Shown here: piece after piece, positions 8,026 to 17,834 of the stretch | How the letters are laid out: each line of letters starts with the position of its first letter | Numbering within the stretch: the stretch's first letter is position 1 | Assembly (NCBI RefSeq): GCF_037137075.1 | Contig: NZ_JBBBNV010000005.1 | Location: 1 to 64,000 of the forward strand | DNA length: 64,000 bases | Direction: 5' to 3' | Origin: JBBBNV01 sp037137075 | Lineage (GTDB): Bacteria > Bacillota > Bacilli > Paenibacillales > NBRC-103111 | Program-made: the position numbers and the translations under genes | The notes under the pieces: generated by a model | Told to the model about the DNA's origin: nothing | Databases searched by the model: none | The model's input: the letters and a program-made list of their open reading frames with translations, nothing else

Positions 8026-11000
8026 ACAGGGAAATAAACGTTACAACAACGAGACCTTTGACTTCCACGGTCACAACGGGGCGATTGTGCTTGAAAATGG
8101 CGGTGGCAAAACGGTGTTTATCCAGACTGCCGTTCAAGCGATACTGCCCCATGCCGATCTGGCTGGCCGCAAGCTGAAGGATACGCTGGTGCTGGATAAC
8201 GGTCCGGCGCACATTGCGATTGAATGGATTCTGAACGACAAGCCGCGTCGCAGATATGCGGTCACCTGTGTCAGCTTGTTTCAAACCGGCAATGGAATCG
8301 ATTCGTTCCGCTATGTTTATGAGTACGGCGAGCACGACCCGCACGGTCTGGATCAGCTGCCTTTCGTCAAGCCTCACATGGGCAAGACGCGGCCGGCCGA
8401 CAAAGGCGAAATGCAGGATTATTATTCCTCCATGGAGCAGCGCTACCCGATGCATGCCAAAACATTTGCCACGATCAAAGAATACAAGGCGTATTTGGAA
8501 GAGCAGTTTCAGATCATAACCGGCGAATGGGAAGCAATTGTGAAAATCAATGATACGGAGGGCGGCATCGAGAATTTCTTTGACGAATGCAAGACGACGA
8601 CCCAATTGTTTGACCGGCTGCTTATTCCGACCGTGGAGCAATCGATCGAGGGCTATGAGCAGGGGGCATTCGCCAGGATGTTCGAGGCGCATCGCGAGGG
8701 ATTCAAAAAGTATAAGGAATTGAAGGAGCAGATCGAAGAGAATCGGCGAATATTGCAGGAGCTGGGGCAGTATGTGAAGCTGTTTGCGGGGTTGGACCGC
8801 GTCGAGCGGTATTATGAGGAAAGCCGCGCGGAAGCCAAGGCTTATTGGCAGCTGTCGATGGAGCATGCAGCGGAGATTGAGCAGGAGACCGGCCGTTTAT
8901 TGCTGCAGGAAGAAGATTGGCAGCGACGCAGCAAGCAGCATAAACGGAAGGGGAAATCGCTGGAGCTTGTCCGGGAGCAGCAGGAACAGGCTGCCATGGA
9001 GACGCTGCTTGGGATAATCCACGATGATTTGGAGCGCGCCGAGGAGCGGCTGGGGGAAGCGGAGGTCCAGTATTATTCGCTGCAATATGCGGAAGCTCGG
9101 GAGAAACAGCAGCAGGCGAAGGCCCGGATCAAGCGGCTTGGCGATCAGCTTGCCCGGGTTTCCCATTCTGAGGATGAGCAGGAGTTGCAGCGGCGCTGGG
9201 AACTGAACGGTGCGCAGCTCCGGTACTTGTTCACCCTACAGGAACAGAAGCTTACGGGCGGTCAAGTGGAGAAGGAGAGGCTTCTGGCTCAGCTGCAGGA
9301 TGACCTTGGCTCCATGGATGGGAAGCGGCGGCAATTGGAGAAGGACATCGCGGACAGCGAGAAGTCGCTTCTGCTCCAGGAAGCCGAGCAGCGGGGAAAG
9401 CGGGAGCAGATGGCACAGCTTGCCCGCTCTATTCTAGCCAATCCCCAGCTGGAAAAGGTTGAGAGGCAGATGCCCCTCTGGGCCGAGGAGGAGCAGCGGC
9501 TGGAGCAAAGCCGGATTGAGCTGCTGCAGGAGCTGAAGCGTCTGGAAGGGGAGCGTGCTGCTCTTGAGGGCAGGCGCAAGGCGGCCGGCGAGGAGCGCGC
9601 GGAAGCGGAACGGGAGCTGGCGCGGCTGCAGGAGCAGGAGAAGCTTTGGCATGCGGATCATACGGAGCTGAAACGGGAGCTTGTGCGGCTGCGTCCGTCC
9701 TGGGAGCGGGTAGGCTCGCTATATGAGAAGCAGGCTTCGATGATGGAACAGATCGAGGAAGTGTTAGAGCGGCTGCGTCATCAGAAGCAGAGGCTGTTCA
9801 TGAAGGAGAGATTGGCTTACCGCTATGTCGATGATCACGGGGAGCAGCAGCTGTTTTTCGCGGATGCGGCGGTTTCCGGATTGTGTGATCAGTGGAGTCA
9901 TCATTTTTCCCTGCTTCAGCTGGGAACGGATTATATCCAGAGCCTGGACGTCACAGCTGTGGGCGAGCAGCGCCCTGACCGGCTGTGGGCGGTTACGCTC
10001 ATTACGACGGCGCATGAGAAATCCGCGCTGCAGCAGAGGCTCAGGCAGGTAAGCGGCAGCCTTGCCTATCCTATTCGTATCCTGAATACCCAGGAGGCCG
10101 CCGATACGATCCAGGGACAAGGGTCGTCCAGAGAATCGCACGGCGAGTGGGTGGTCCCTGGTCATTGGCTTGACAACGAGCAGCCAGCACGCTTCGAGCA
10201 GTGGAAGGCGGAGCTGGCGGAGCAGGCCGCGCTCATTCGAAGTGAAAGGGAAGCTGTAGAGGCGGACATGGCCGAGTGGCAGTCGGCGCAGCAGAAGCTG
10301 GCTTCGTTCCTGGCGAGGTATCCGCTGCCCGCCCAGCAAGAGCTGGAGCAGCGACGGTTGACGGAGCAAGGCAGGCTGCTTGAGCGAGCCCGGGAGCTGG
10401 AACGGCTGGAGCATCAGCTTATTGTGAACCGTCAGACCGAGGAACAGCGGCGAAAAGCGGAAGCCGAAGCAGGGAACCGCATCCTGCAGCTCGGCGTGTG
10501 GCTCCGCGACGCCCAGCAGTATATGCGGCTCAGCGGCGAGGTGAACAAGCTGGAGCAGGAGTTTGTCCCGCTACGGGAGCAGCTTGTACTGCTGCAGCGA
10601 CGGTTGGACCGCGAGCAGAGCTTGATGAAGCAGAAGCAGGAGGAGCACGACAAGCTGCGCCAGGACGTGCAGGAGGTCGTTTGGCAATTGCAGCTTTTAC
10701 GCCGGGACGAACGGTATGCCGAGGTGCAGTCTTGCTCTTCGATTGCTGTTGATGGGACAATCGAGGAAGTGAAGGAGTCTCGCAAAGCACTGGAGCTGGA
10801 AAGGCACCGCATTCTTCAAGAGCGAACACAGCTGGAAACGGAGCTCTCCCGTGAGCAGGAGAGAGCGCTGGAGGGTCAGCGCTTTATGGAAACTCTGCTT
10901 ACGGAGCATCCGAATCTAATGGAGGAGATGCAGCTTCCTCTGGAAGTGGAAGCGCGCAAACGGGACGAGTGGACAAGGATTCAGGATTACCGTCAGCTGG

Positions 11001-12427
11001 TGAAGAAGGTAAACCAGGAGAAGGCCGGAGCGGAGCGGGAACTGCAAGCTAGAAAAGGGGCGCTGGATACACTGCTGCGGCAGTTCAAGGCGCAGTTTCC
11101 AGGTGATGAGCCGGATCGTTTTATTGAACCGCTTCCGATGGTGGAGGATCGACTGCAGGAAGAGGAGGCCCTGCTGCAGCAGGAAGCGGAGCAGCTGCAG
11201 CGTCAACAGCGGCAGACGGCCCAGCACCAGGCGGAGCTGGAGCAGGTGATCGGCTTATGGAATAAGCATCTGCTCGTTCATGCGCTTGAGGATGTGAGGC
11301 TGTCAGCCATGGTCATCCCTGTCGAGAACCGGACGGAGTTTGGATACAGCCGCAAGGGGTATGCGGAGCGATGCATTCAGCAGTTAAGCGAGCGTCTTGC
11401 ATTGCTTGCCAGAGAACGAAATCTGGTGCAGACGGGGCGGCAGCAGTTCAAGGATTTCTGCAGCAGTCAGGTCAAGGATGTGAAGCTGAAGCAAATGACC
11501 ATCCAGGGGATCGATACGAAGCAGCGATACGAGGAGATCAAGGAATTCCAGGAATCTATGGATCAACGCATCCAAATGGTCATTCATATTGGGGAGCAGA
11601 CGCTGCAGACGCATGATCAGGAATTGCAGCAGTACATTCAGCATATTCATACCCATTTGAAGCTGATCCTGCAGGAGCTGAAAGAAATTCCGAAGAAGAC
11701 CCGGGTAAAGACCGATGAGGGCTGGAGAGACATATTCAGCTTCACCCTTCCGATTTGGGAGGAGCAGGAGGGCAAAGAACGGATTCGCAAGCATATCGAC
11801 TGGATCATGAATAAGCTGGACCGGGCTGCCAGCGATCAGGAGCAGGCCGGCTGGCAGGAGCAGCAGGCCCTGCTGCGCAAAAGTCTGGATAAATGGCTGG
11901 ACTCGCGACAACTGCTGCAAATTGTTCTGGCGGGCGAGGGCATGAAGGTAACGTGCCACAAAGTAACCAATGATCAGCAAGTTACCCGGGCCGCCTATTC
12001 GTGGGAGCAATCGAATCGCTGGTCCGGCGGGGAGAAGTGGAGCAAGAACATGACGCTCTTCCTCGGGCTGCTCAATTATGTCGCGGAGCGGAAACAGTAT
12101 ATCCAGACCAGAATGAAGCGTCATCGCACGGTGATTTTGGATAATCCGTTCGGCAAAGCATCCAGCGACCATGTGCTGAGTCCTGTCTTTTTTATCGCGG
12201 AGCAGCTCGGGTTTCAAATGCTCGCCCTGACCGCGCATATGGAAGGGAAGTTTCTGCAGGATTACTTCCCCATCGTTTACAGCTGCCGTCTGCGTCATGC
12301 GGCGGATTCTACGAAACAGATCGTGGAGGCGAATCAACAAATCCAGACGGCTTATTTTCGCGACAATGACCCGGACACCCTGGATCGCATCGGTACCCGG
12401 GTAAGCCAGATGGAACTGTTTTTATGA
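7982..12427 (+). CDS. jetC: Wadjet system subunit JetC (SMC-like ATPase)
   Basis: Large SMC/MukB-like ATPase of 1,481 residues, the motor of the Wadjet complex. The N-terminal head carries a Walker A of the form ENGGGKT (residues 38-44). It is followed by some 1,000 residues of charged coiled coil with a central non-coiled hinge-like section at about residues 590-760. The C-terminal head has the ABC signature WSGGEK (1346-1351) and a Walker B, VILDNPFGKASS, at 1384-1395. The residue after the Walker B Asp is Asn where canonical SMC proteins have Glu, and the first Walker A Gly is replaced by Leu. ATG 7982 has AAGGAGGAG upstream; the longer frame from 7871 lies inside jetB. The next gene starts about 220 bp downstream. 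Confidence 0.88.
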   Translation: MPTISKIRFTHVIYEQGNKRYNNETFDFHGHNGAIVLENGGGKTVFIQTAVQAILPHADLAGRKLKDTLVLDNGPAHIAIEWILNDKPRRRYAVTCVSLFQTGNGIDSFRYVYEYGEHDPHGLDQLPFVKPHMGKTRPADKGEMQDYYSSMEQRYPMHAKTFATIKEYKAYLEEQFQIITGEWEAIVKINDTEGGIENFFDECKTTTQLFDRLLIPTVEQSIEGYEQGAFARMFEAHREGFKKYKELKEQIEENRRILQELGQYVKLFAGLDRVERYYEESRAEAKAYWQLSMEHAAEIEQETGRLLLQEEDWQRRSKQHKRKGKSLELVREQQEQAAMETLLGIIHDDLERAEERLGEAEVQYYSLQYAEAREKQQQAKARIKRLGDQLARVSHSEDEQELQRRWELNGAQLRYLFTLQEQKLTGGQVEKERLLAQLQDDLGSMDGKRRQLEKDIADSEKSLLLQEAEQRGKREQMAQLARSILANPQLEKVERQMPLWAEEEQRLEQSRIELLQELKRLEGERAALEGRRKAAGEERAEAERELARLQEQEKLWHADHTELKRELVRLRPSWERVGSLYEKQASMMEQIEEVLERLRHQKQRLFMKERLAYRYVDDHGEQQLFFADAAVSGLCDQWSHHFSLLQLGTDYIQSLDVTAVGEQRPDRLWAVTLITTAHEKSALQQRLRQVSGSLAYPIRILNTQEAADTIQGQGSSRESHGEWVVPGHWLDNEQPARFEQWKAELAEQAALIRSEREAVEADMAEWQSAQQKLASFLARYPLPAQQELEQRRLTEQGRLLERARELERLEHQLIVNRQTEEQRRKAEAEAGNRILQLGVWLRDAQQYMRLSGEVNKLEQEFVPLREQLVLLQRRLDREQSLMKQKQEEHDKLRQDVQEVVWQLQLLRRDERYAEVQSCSSIAVDGTIEEVKESRKALELERHRILQERTQLETELSREQERALEGQRFMETLLTEHPNLMEEMQLPLEVEARKRDEWTRIQDYRQLVKKVNQEKAGAERELQARKGALDTLLRQFKAQFPGDEPDRFIEPLPMVEDRLQEEEALLQQEAEQLQRQQRQTAQHQAELEQVIGLWNKHLLVHALEDVRLSAMVIPVENRTEFGYSRKGYAERCIQQLSERLALLARERNLVQTGRQQFKDFCSSQVKDVKLKQMTIQGIDTKQRYEEIKEFQESMDQRIQMVIHIGEQTLQTHDQELQQYIQHIHTHLKLILQELKEIPKKTRVKTDEGWRDIFSFTLPIWEEQEGKERIRKHIDWIMNKLDRAASDQEQAGWQEQQALLRKSLDKWLDSRQLLQIVLAGEGMKVTCHKVTNDQQVTRAAYSWEQSNRWSGGEKWSKNMTLFLGLLNYVAERKQYIQTRMKRHRTVILDNPFGKASSDHVLSPVFFIAEQLGFQMLALTAHMEGKFLQDYFPIVYSCRLRHAADSTKQIVEANQQIQTAYFRDNDPDTLDRIGTRVSQMELFL

Positions 12428-12648
12428 ACCAAGGTCGGTTCGGCATGTACAGGGGATTTGCATAGAAATGAAATCGTATGGTTCTTCATCATGGATACAA
12501 AGCATCATCTTGTGATTCCTGCACTCGTGCCTCACGAATGGGCTGCTTCAACGAAGTGGCCTTTTCGGGGGCATTTGTGTTTTGCACAGAATATTCAAGG
12601 ATGTTGTTGGATAGGCTATGCGTAAAGTCGCTGGCTTGCAGGTGGTCT

Positions 12649-12861
12649 ATGACAGTTCTCTTTGCTTCGATTCTTCTGCTTCTGCTCGGATTCCCGAAAA
12701 AGCAGGTTCGCTCCAGGGAAACCCGGGCGGTGATTTCATTTCTTTCGGTATCCCTGGTTGCTCTGGCTTTAGCCGTGTTACACGCGTCAAAAGGGGGGGG
12801 CTATCTCTCGACGCTTATTCATCATCTGATGCAAAAGGTTGTCATCGCATTTGGAGGTTAG
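12649..12861 (+). CDS. putative small membrane protein preceding the ger operon
   Basis: A 70-residue frame with two hydrophobic stretches (residues 2-15 and about 28-45) separated by a basic linker, ending five bases before the gerA start. The size, the hydrophobicity and a start preceded by AGGTGG suggest a real product. Only the reading pattern supports it, and the 220 bp between jetC and this ORF show no clear promoter. Some ger operons carry small extra membrane proteins, so a role in germinant receptor assembly is possible but not shown. The upstream extension to 12478 lacks coding character. Confidence 0.4.
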   Translation: MTVLFASILLLLLGFPKKQVRSRETRAVISFLSVSLVALALAVLHASKGGGYLSTLIHHLMQKVVIAFGG

Positions 12862-12866
12862 GGATC

Positions 12867-14411
12867 GTGTCACTTCTCCGCAAGCTCTGGAAAAAAACTA
12901 GTCCTGACAGCGCTCCAGCCCCCGGCCGGGCCGGCAGTCAATCGGAAGCTGCAGAGCCGCGCTTATCGGCCAGCCTGGCGCATAATCTTCAGCGCATCAA
13001 GGACAAGGTGCAGCATGCGTCCGACCTGATCGTCCGCGAGCTGCAGGTGCGGGGCGTAAGCGGCAGCCACACTGCGGCGGCCGTGTTGTATATCGACGGC
13101 CTGGCAGATAAAGATATCGTGCACCAATGTGTGATGCTGCCACTCCTTCGGTGCGAGGCTGGGCCGGGACTCCTGCTGAACCAAATTGAACAGCAGATGA
13201 TTACCGCTAGCGGCGTCAAGCAGCAGGTACTCTTGAAGGATATCGTGGCCAGCCTGCTGTACTCCAGCACCATCGTCCTGATTGAAGGGGAGAGCGCCGC
13301 TCTGATCGTGACCTCCGAGGGCTGGGAGCACCGCATTGTAAGCTCGCCGAATGCAGAGCCGCTCGTTCGCGGCCCGCAGGACGCCTTTAACGAAGTGCTG
13401 CGCACGAATACCGCGTTACTGAGGAGGAAAATCAAGGACGAGCAGCTTGTTCTGGCTCCCTTCAAGATCGGCTCACGCACGGTTACCGACGGTATTGTCA
13501 TCTATCTTCAGGATACGGCGAACCCGCGCATTGTGGAGGAAGTGAAGCGTCGGCTTGCGGAGGTGCAAACCGAGGGGATTCTGGATAGCGGACAGCTGCA
13601 GGAATATTTGGAGGACTGTCCTACGTCTCCATTTCCCCAGATTAGTTCAACGGAGAGGTCCGACAAGGCCGCTGCAGCAATTCTGGAGGGCAAGGTGGTG
13701 GTGCTTATTGACGGGACCCCGTTTGCTCTTTTTATGCCGGTGACCTTTCCAGAGTTTCTGGTATCGACCGAGGATTATTACGGCAAGTTTTTGGCCGCAA
13801 CCATGCTGCGCCTCGTGAGAGCATTGTCGCTTATGCTCGCGCTGCTGATGCCCTCCATCTATATCGCCGTCTCTACGTACCATCAGGAAATGCTGCCTAC
13901 ACAGCTGATGATCGCCATTGCCGCCAATCGAAGCGGGCTGCCGTTTCCTGCTTTTTTTGAAGCGCTGATTATGGAGGTCAGTCTGGAACTGCTTCGTGAG
14001 GCAAGTCTGCGCATACCGGGATCGATGGGACAAACGATCGGCATTGTAGGGGCTCTTGTCATCGGTCAGGCTGCTGTACAGGCGAATATCGTCGGGCCGG
14101 TGCTGACCATTATTGTTTCGATTACGGCCATCGGCACCTTCGTCATTCCGAACTATAATGCATCGGTCTCCATTCGGCTGCTGCGGTATCCGATTATGAT
14201 TTTCGCTGCGGTGCTCGGGATCTTCGGCATTGTGTTCTGCACAAGCCTGATTCTGATGCATATGATTCATCTCCGTTCCTTTGGCGTCAGCTATCTGGCT
14301 CCGATTACGCCGCAGACCATGAAGATTATGGATGATTCCATCTTGTTCAAGAAGCCCAATCCTCTGCTCCGGTTCCGCCAGTCATTCCTCGGCAGCAGAA
14401 GCCGCAGATAG
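12867..14411 (+). CDS. gerA: spore germination receptor A subunit (GerA family)
   Basis: A subunit of a nutrient germinant receptor in the spore inner membrane. The 514-residue protein has a soluble N-terminal domain of roughly 290 residues, followed by the GerA-family membrane region. Hydrophobic segments near residues 290, 315, 385, 415 and 455 include the family-typical stretch MLALLMPSIYIAVSTYHQEMLP. Receptor A, B and C subunits act together to sense nutrients and trigger ion release. The start is GTG 12867, with GGAGG at 12853-12857. It is the first gene of a gerA-gerB-gerC set on the same strand. The germinant cannot be deduced. Confidence 0.9.
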   Translation: MSLLRKLWKKTSPDSAPAPGRAGSQSEAAEPRLSASLAHNLQRIKDKVQHASDLIVRELQVRGVSGSHTAAAVLYIDGLADKDIVHQCVMLPLLRCEAGPGLLLNQIEQQMITASGVKQQVLLKDIVASLLYSSTIVLIEGESAALIVTSEGWEHRIVSSPNAEPLVRGPQDAFNEVLRTNTALLRRKIKDEQLVLAPFKIGSRTVTDGIVIYLQDTANPRIVEEVKRRLAEVQTEGILDSGQLQEYLEDCPTSPFPQISSTERSDKAAAAILEGKVVVLIDGTPFALFMPVTFPEFLVSTEDYYGKFLAATMLRLVRALSLMLALLMPSIYIAVSTYHQEMLPTQLMIAIAANRSGLPFPAFFEALIMEVSLELLREASLRIPGSMGQTIGIVGALVIGQAAVQANIVGPVLTIIVSITAIGTFVIPNYNASVSIRLLRYPIMIFAAVLGIFGIVFCTSLILMHMIHLRSFGVSYLAPITPQTMKIMDDSILFKKPNPLLRFRQSFLGSRSRR

Positions 14412-14499
14412 GATAACAGCCCTATCGCTTGGAACAGAACCTTTTCGTGCAAGCAGCATGATGACCAGGGGCGCCACCGTGACTGAAAATGGTGCAGGT

Positions 14500-14550
14500 C
14501 CTATTGGGTCGACCGAACGCCGTCATGCAGCGAAACACCGCGCGCCGTAT
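14500..14550 (+). repeat. dispersed palindromic element, copy A (left half)
   Basis: Positions 14507-14545 match 50552-50590 on the opposite strand over 39 bases with one difference. This copy contains only the left part, ending in CACCGCGCGC. It lies in the 183-bp gap between gerA and gerB. Confidence 0.7.
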
Positions 14551-14594
14551 TAAGTAAGGAAGCTAGTTATCCTGCAGACAGGGAGGCAGCCGCA

Positions 14595-15695
14595 ATGAGT
14601 GCAGAGCGTATTAGCAGCAAGCAAATCTTCATCCTGTTGTCCTTTTGCGTGTTCGGTACGATCTTCTTTACACTGCCCAGAACTCTCACTGATCTCGCAG
14701 GCCATTCGGGCTGGCTATCCATCCTGATCGCAGGCCTGATGTTCCTGCCCTTCATGTGGATGCTGACCCGAATCGGCTTTTATATGAAGGAGGAGCCCTT
14801 TATTCCTTTTTGCCTGAGGCTGCTCGGGCCGATGCTGGGCCGGTTGTTCGCCCTGCTTGTCTTGCTTCCCTTGGTCGTCATTTCGGCGATGACCTTACGT
14901 GTCATTGCAGAGCTGTTTATTTCGCTGGTGCTGCCGGAAACGCCAATCGAGCTGGTGCTCGCGCTGCTGCTTATCCTTCGCTATTATTTGACACTCGGAG
15001 GAATTTCCGCTATTGCCAGATGGGCCGAGATCGTGATTCCCGGCATCGCGGTTACCTTCATCACCCTGTGCGCCTTGTCGATCAACAATGTGGAGCTATC
15101 CCGAATCGAGCCGCTGTTCAACGCTTCCTTCGGGGAAGTATTCCGCGGGGCGGTCGTCATATTGAGCGGGCTGACGGAGATGCTGTTTCTACTCTTTGTC
15201 TGGCCGAATCTGAGGAATAAGCATGGGGTGTTTGCTGTGCTGCTGTATGCCGACGCGGTGCTGATGGCTGCCTTTCTGATCATTTACCTGCTATCCATCG
15301 GAACCTATGGCAGCGCCCTGACCGCGCATCTGACCTATCCGTTCATCGAAATGGTAAAGGATATTAATATTTTCGAGTTCATTCAGCATCTCGAAAGTAT
15401 TTTTTTGGCGCTATGCATTTTTATGAATCTGACCAAGGGCAGCTTTACCTTCTACATGATCCTCATCGGCTGCAAGGATTGGTTCGGAGCCAGCAGCTAT
15501 CGGCCGCTTATGCTTCCCGTCACCCTGATAATGTTTTATTTGGCGCTGGTTCCTCAAAACCTGTATCTGGTTCTGATTGAATATGAAAAAGCAAAAGGGT
15601 TGACCTTTTCCGCCTATGCGTATGCGCTGGCCGCCATCCTGCTTCTTGCTGCCAAACTTAAATCCCGGGGAACGCGCCATGAGCAGACGGGTTAA
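14595..15695 (+). CDS. gerB: spore germination receptor B subunit (spore permease family)
   Basis: Integral membrane subunit of the germinant receptor, related to APC-superfamily amino-acid transporters and thought to bind the germinant. The 366-residue protein shows about ten hydrophobic segments spread over its length, starting with IFILLSFCVFGTIFFTLP. This is the size and pattern of the spore-permease (GerB) family. ATG 14595 has GGGAGG at the proper distance. The 3' end overlaps gerC by 17 bp, so the two are coupled. The 183-bp gap from gerA holds a copy of a dispersed repeat, but no clear terminator. Confidence 0.9.
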   Translation: MSAERISSKQIFILLSFCVFGTIFFTLPRTLTDLAGHSGWLSILIAGLMFLPFMWMLTRIGFYMKEEPFIPFCLRLLGPMLGRLFALLVLLPLVVISAMTLRVIAELFISLVLPETPIELVLALLLILRYYLTLGGISAIARWAEIVIPGIAVTFITLCALSINNVELSRIEPLFNASFGEVFRGAVVILSGLTEMLFLLFVWPNLRNKHGVFAVLLYADAVLMAAFLIIYLLSIGTYGSALTAHLTYPFIEMVKDINIFEFIQHLESIFLALCIFMNLTKGSFTFYMILIGCKDWFGASSYRPLMLPVTLIMFYLALVPQNLYLVLIEYEKAKGLTFSAYAYALAAILLLAAKLKSRGTRHEQTG

Positions 15696-16893
15696 ACAGC
15701 TTCTGCTGCTGCTTCTTGTCCTCTTGTCGGCAGCAGGATGCTGGAATAGGCGGGAAGCGGAGAAGGTCGAATATGTGCTGGCGGTCGGCATCGATCTCAA
15801 TGAGCAGGGGCAGACGGTTATCAGCGTGCTGACCCCGGTGCTGGAGGCGCTGAAGCCCCAAACCGGAATCAAGCAGGAGCAGAGCAAAACATTAAGCGTC
15901 AGCGGAAGCACGACGTTTGAAGCTATTCGCAACTATTTGGATATTACCGGAAAAAAGCTGTTCTGGTCCCATATGCAGGTGCTGTTGATTGGAGAGAAGG
16001 CGGCCAGGGCAGATGTGCTTCCGATGATTAATTTCTTCTCGTCCGATCCCGAGCTGAGAGGGACAGCCACTGTTGCGGTCGTGAAAGGAAGAGCGCTGGA
16101 CATTCTCGAATCGAATCCGGACATTACATCGAACCCGTCGGATTATTTGAACGATTTGCTCAAAAACGCCGATCTGAATGCCAAGTCGCCCAAAATCAAC
16201 TATACCACCTTCTCCAGGCTGCTCACCGATCCAACAGGCGGACAGGCATTTGCTCCGCTGGTCTCCGTCATGGATCAGAACCAATATGTGCGGCAAATTG
16301 TAGGTACCGCTCCTTACCAGGGCGGAGACACGAAGCAGTCCGTATTATTCGTCACCGGCGGCATGGCGGTGTTCCAGGGCGGCAAGATGGCAGGCATCTT
16401 AAACAATGCCGAAACCCGCGGCTTTCTATGGGCGAAGCACATGTTAAAAAGCGCCATCGTCGTTGTACCGTGCCGGGATGAGCAATGCAGCGTATCCCTG
16501 GAGCTAAGCGGTGAAACCGGCGGCAAAATCAAGACCCGCTACAGTGATGGCAGGGTAAAAGCCGAGATTTACGTTAACGTCGAATTCAACATCGGCGAGA
16601 ATACCGGGAAGCAGTTTGCTGTTGATGAGAGCATCATTCAATACCTGGAGGAACAGTTCAACCAAGTGGTGCAGCAGGAAATTACGCTGGCCTTTGACAA
16701 GGCCGTAAGGAAATATCACTCGGATGTGTTTGGCTTCGGTAATCGCCTGGAGGATTGGAATCCTGCGCTCTGGAAGACGCTGAAGGACGATTGGGAAGCC
16801 CGCCTGCTGCCCGAGGCTGAGCTGGAGATACATGTCGAAGCCAAGCTTCGCCGTACGTCCAGATTGCAGTATTCGCCCCGGGTAGTGAAATAA
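15679..16893 (+). CDS. gerC: spore germination receptor C subunit (Ger(x)C lipoprotein)
   Basis: Lipoprotein subunit of the germinant receptor, anchored on the outer face of the spore inner membrane. The 404-residue protein begins with a basic-hydrophobic signal peptide ending in the lipobox LSAAGC, followed by WNRREAEKVEYVLAVGIDLN, the usual N-terminus of mature GerC proteins (WDRREI/EL.. in relatives). ATG 15679 lies inside the end of gerB; the longer frame from 15616 would bury the signal peptide. It completes an A-B-C order typical of Bacillales receptors. Confidence 0.9.
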   Translation: MSRRVKQLLLLLLVLLSAAGCWNRREAEKVEYVLAVGIDLNEQGQTVISVLTPVLEALKPQTGIKQEQSKTLSVSGSTTFEAIRNYLDITGKKLFWSHMQVLLIGEKAARADVLPMINFFSSDPELRGTATVAVVKGRALDILESNPDITSNPSDYLNDLLKNADLNAKSPKINYTTFSRLLTDPTGGQAFAPLVSVMDQNQYVRQIVGTAPYQGGDTKQSVLFVTGGMAVFQGGKMAGILNNAETRGFLWAKHMLKSAIVVVPCRDEQCSVSLELSGETGGKIKTRYSDGRVKAEIYVNVEFNIGENTGKQFAVDESIIQYLEEQFNQVVQQEITLAFDKAVRKYHSDVFGFGNRLEDWNPALWKTLKDDWEARLLPEAELEIHVEAKLRRTSRLQYSPRVVK

Positions 16894-16989
16894 ACATGGG
16901 GCATAGAAAGCAGAAAGCGAAGCCCGCCATAAGCGGGGCGCACTTTCGTGCTTCTTCGGGCTGCGCAATCCTGATCATGGACAGCCCCG

Positions 16990-17601
16990 TTATGCTTGAC
17001 CAGATGCCCCCATGGACGAATACACCCCGATTAAAGCCATGCGTGTCAGCTGCAGCGCCATGTGGTGCGGCGAATATACCTTATTGTCGGACAGCCACTT
17101 GACCATAATCCCCGATGTGGAGAAGCTCACATAGTCGAGCAGGATATCCAGTGGCACCTGTAGCTTCTGCTCCAGATCCAGCCGGGAAAGGCGCACAAAG
17201 AAGCCCTCCCGGATCACTTCATTCAACTGGCTGCGAAAAACCCCGGCCGACGTGCGCAGCAGCATGACCCGATAAAACGGATCATGCCGGGACGCATGCT
17301 CAAACAAGGTCAAGAACACCGGATCAGGCGTAGTAAAGGAAGGGGCGAAGCGGGTTGAATCCGTGACGCCGCGAATCGATTCCTTGAGCATGTCGATTTG
17401 CTCGGCAATCATTTTTTGCAGCAGGTCTTCTTTGTCGATGAAATGGGCGTAGAAGGTCGAACGGTTAATATTAGCTTGATCGGCAATATCGACAATGCTG
17501 ATTTCGTCGTAGGTTTTTTTGTTCAAAATGACCAAGAAGGCATCGCAGATCATGCTGCGCGTGCGAACAATTCTCCGATCCCGGCTCTGGTTTTCCTTCA
17601 T
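16990..17601 (-). CDS. TetR family transcriptional regulator
   Basis: DNA-binding repressor of 203 residues. The N-terminal TetR helix-turn-helix is clear at residues 13-60 (..ICDAFLVILNKKTYDEISIVDIADQANINRSTFYAHFIDKEDLL..). The C-terminal ligand domain resembles the TetR_C_8 type. ATG 17601 is preceded by GGGGGATGAGAAG; an ATG three codons upstream is also possible, and the longer frame to 17742 runs into the promoter region. It is divergent from the oxygenase operon starting at 17925 and so is a candidate regulator of it, although sulfur-responsive operons in Bacillales are more often under CymR or LysR control. The ligand is unknown. Confidence 0.85.
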   Translation of the reverse strand: MKENQSRDRRIVRTRSMICDAFLVILNKKTYDEISIVDIADQANINRSTFYAHFIDKEDLLQKMIAEQIDMLKESIRGVTDSTRFAPSFTTPDPVFLTLFEHASRHDPFYRVMLLRTSAGVFRSQLNEVIREGFFVRLSRLDLEQKLQVPLDILLDYVSFSTSGIMVKWLSDNKVYSPHHMALQLTRMALIGVYSSMGASGQA

Positions 17602-17834
17602 TCTTCTCATCCCCCATAAACAACAAAATAGTCGAAGGTGTTGGTTAAGCAACACGAAGATAGCCCCCGAAAAACAAGGAATTGGCGTTGACTTGACCCG
17701 CGATGCTCGAATTGCAGATGCCGTATAACGGCAGGACTTCACCCCAATGTTGCAAAAAATGTGGATTATTCTCCACTTTCCCGACAGGATTTCAACTTAT
17801 GTTTCTTAACCATCGCATCCGTGAAGATTGATTG

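Noticed and set aside
16894..16989. CCCGC/GCGGG hairpin between gerC and the TetR gene as a terminator
   Set aside because: The stem is only five pairs and no T-run follows on either strand.
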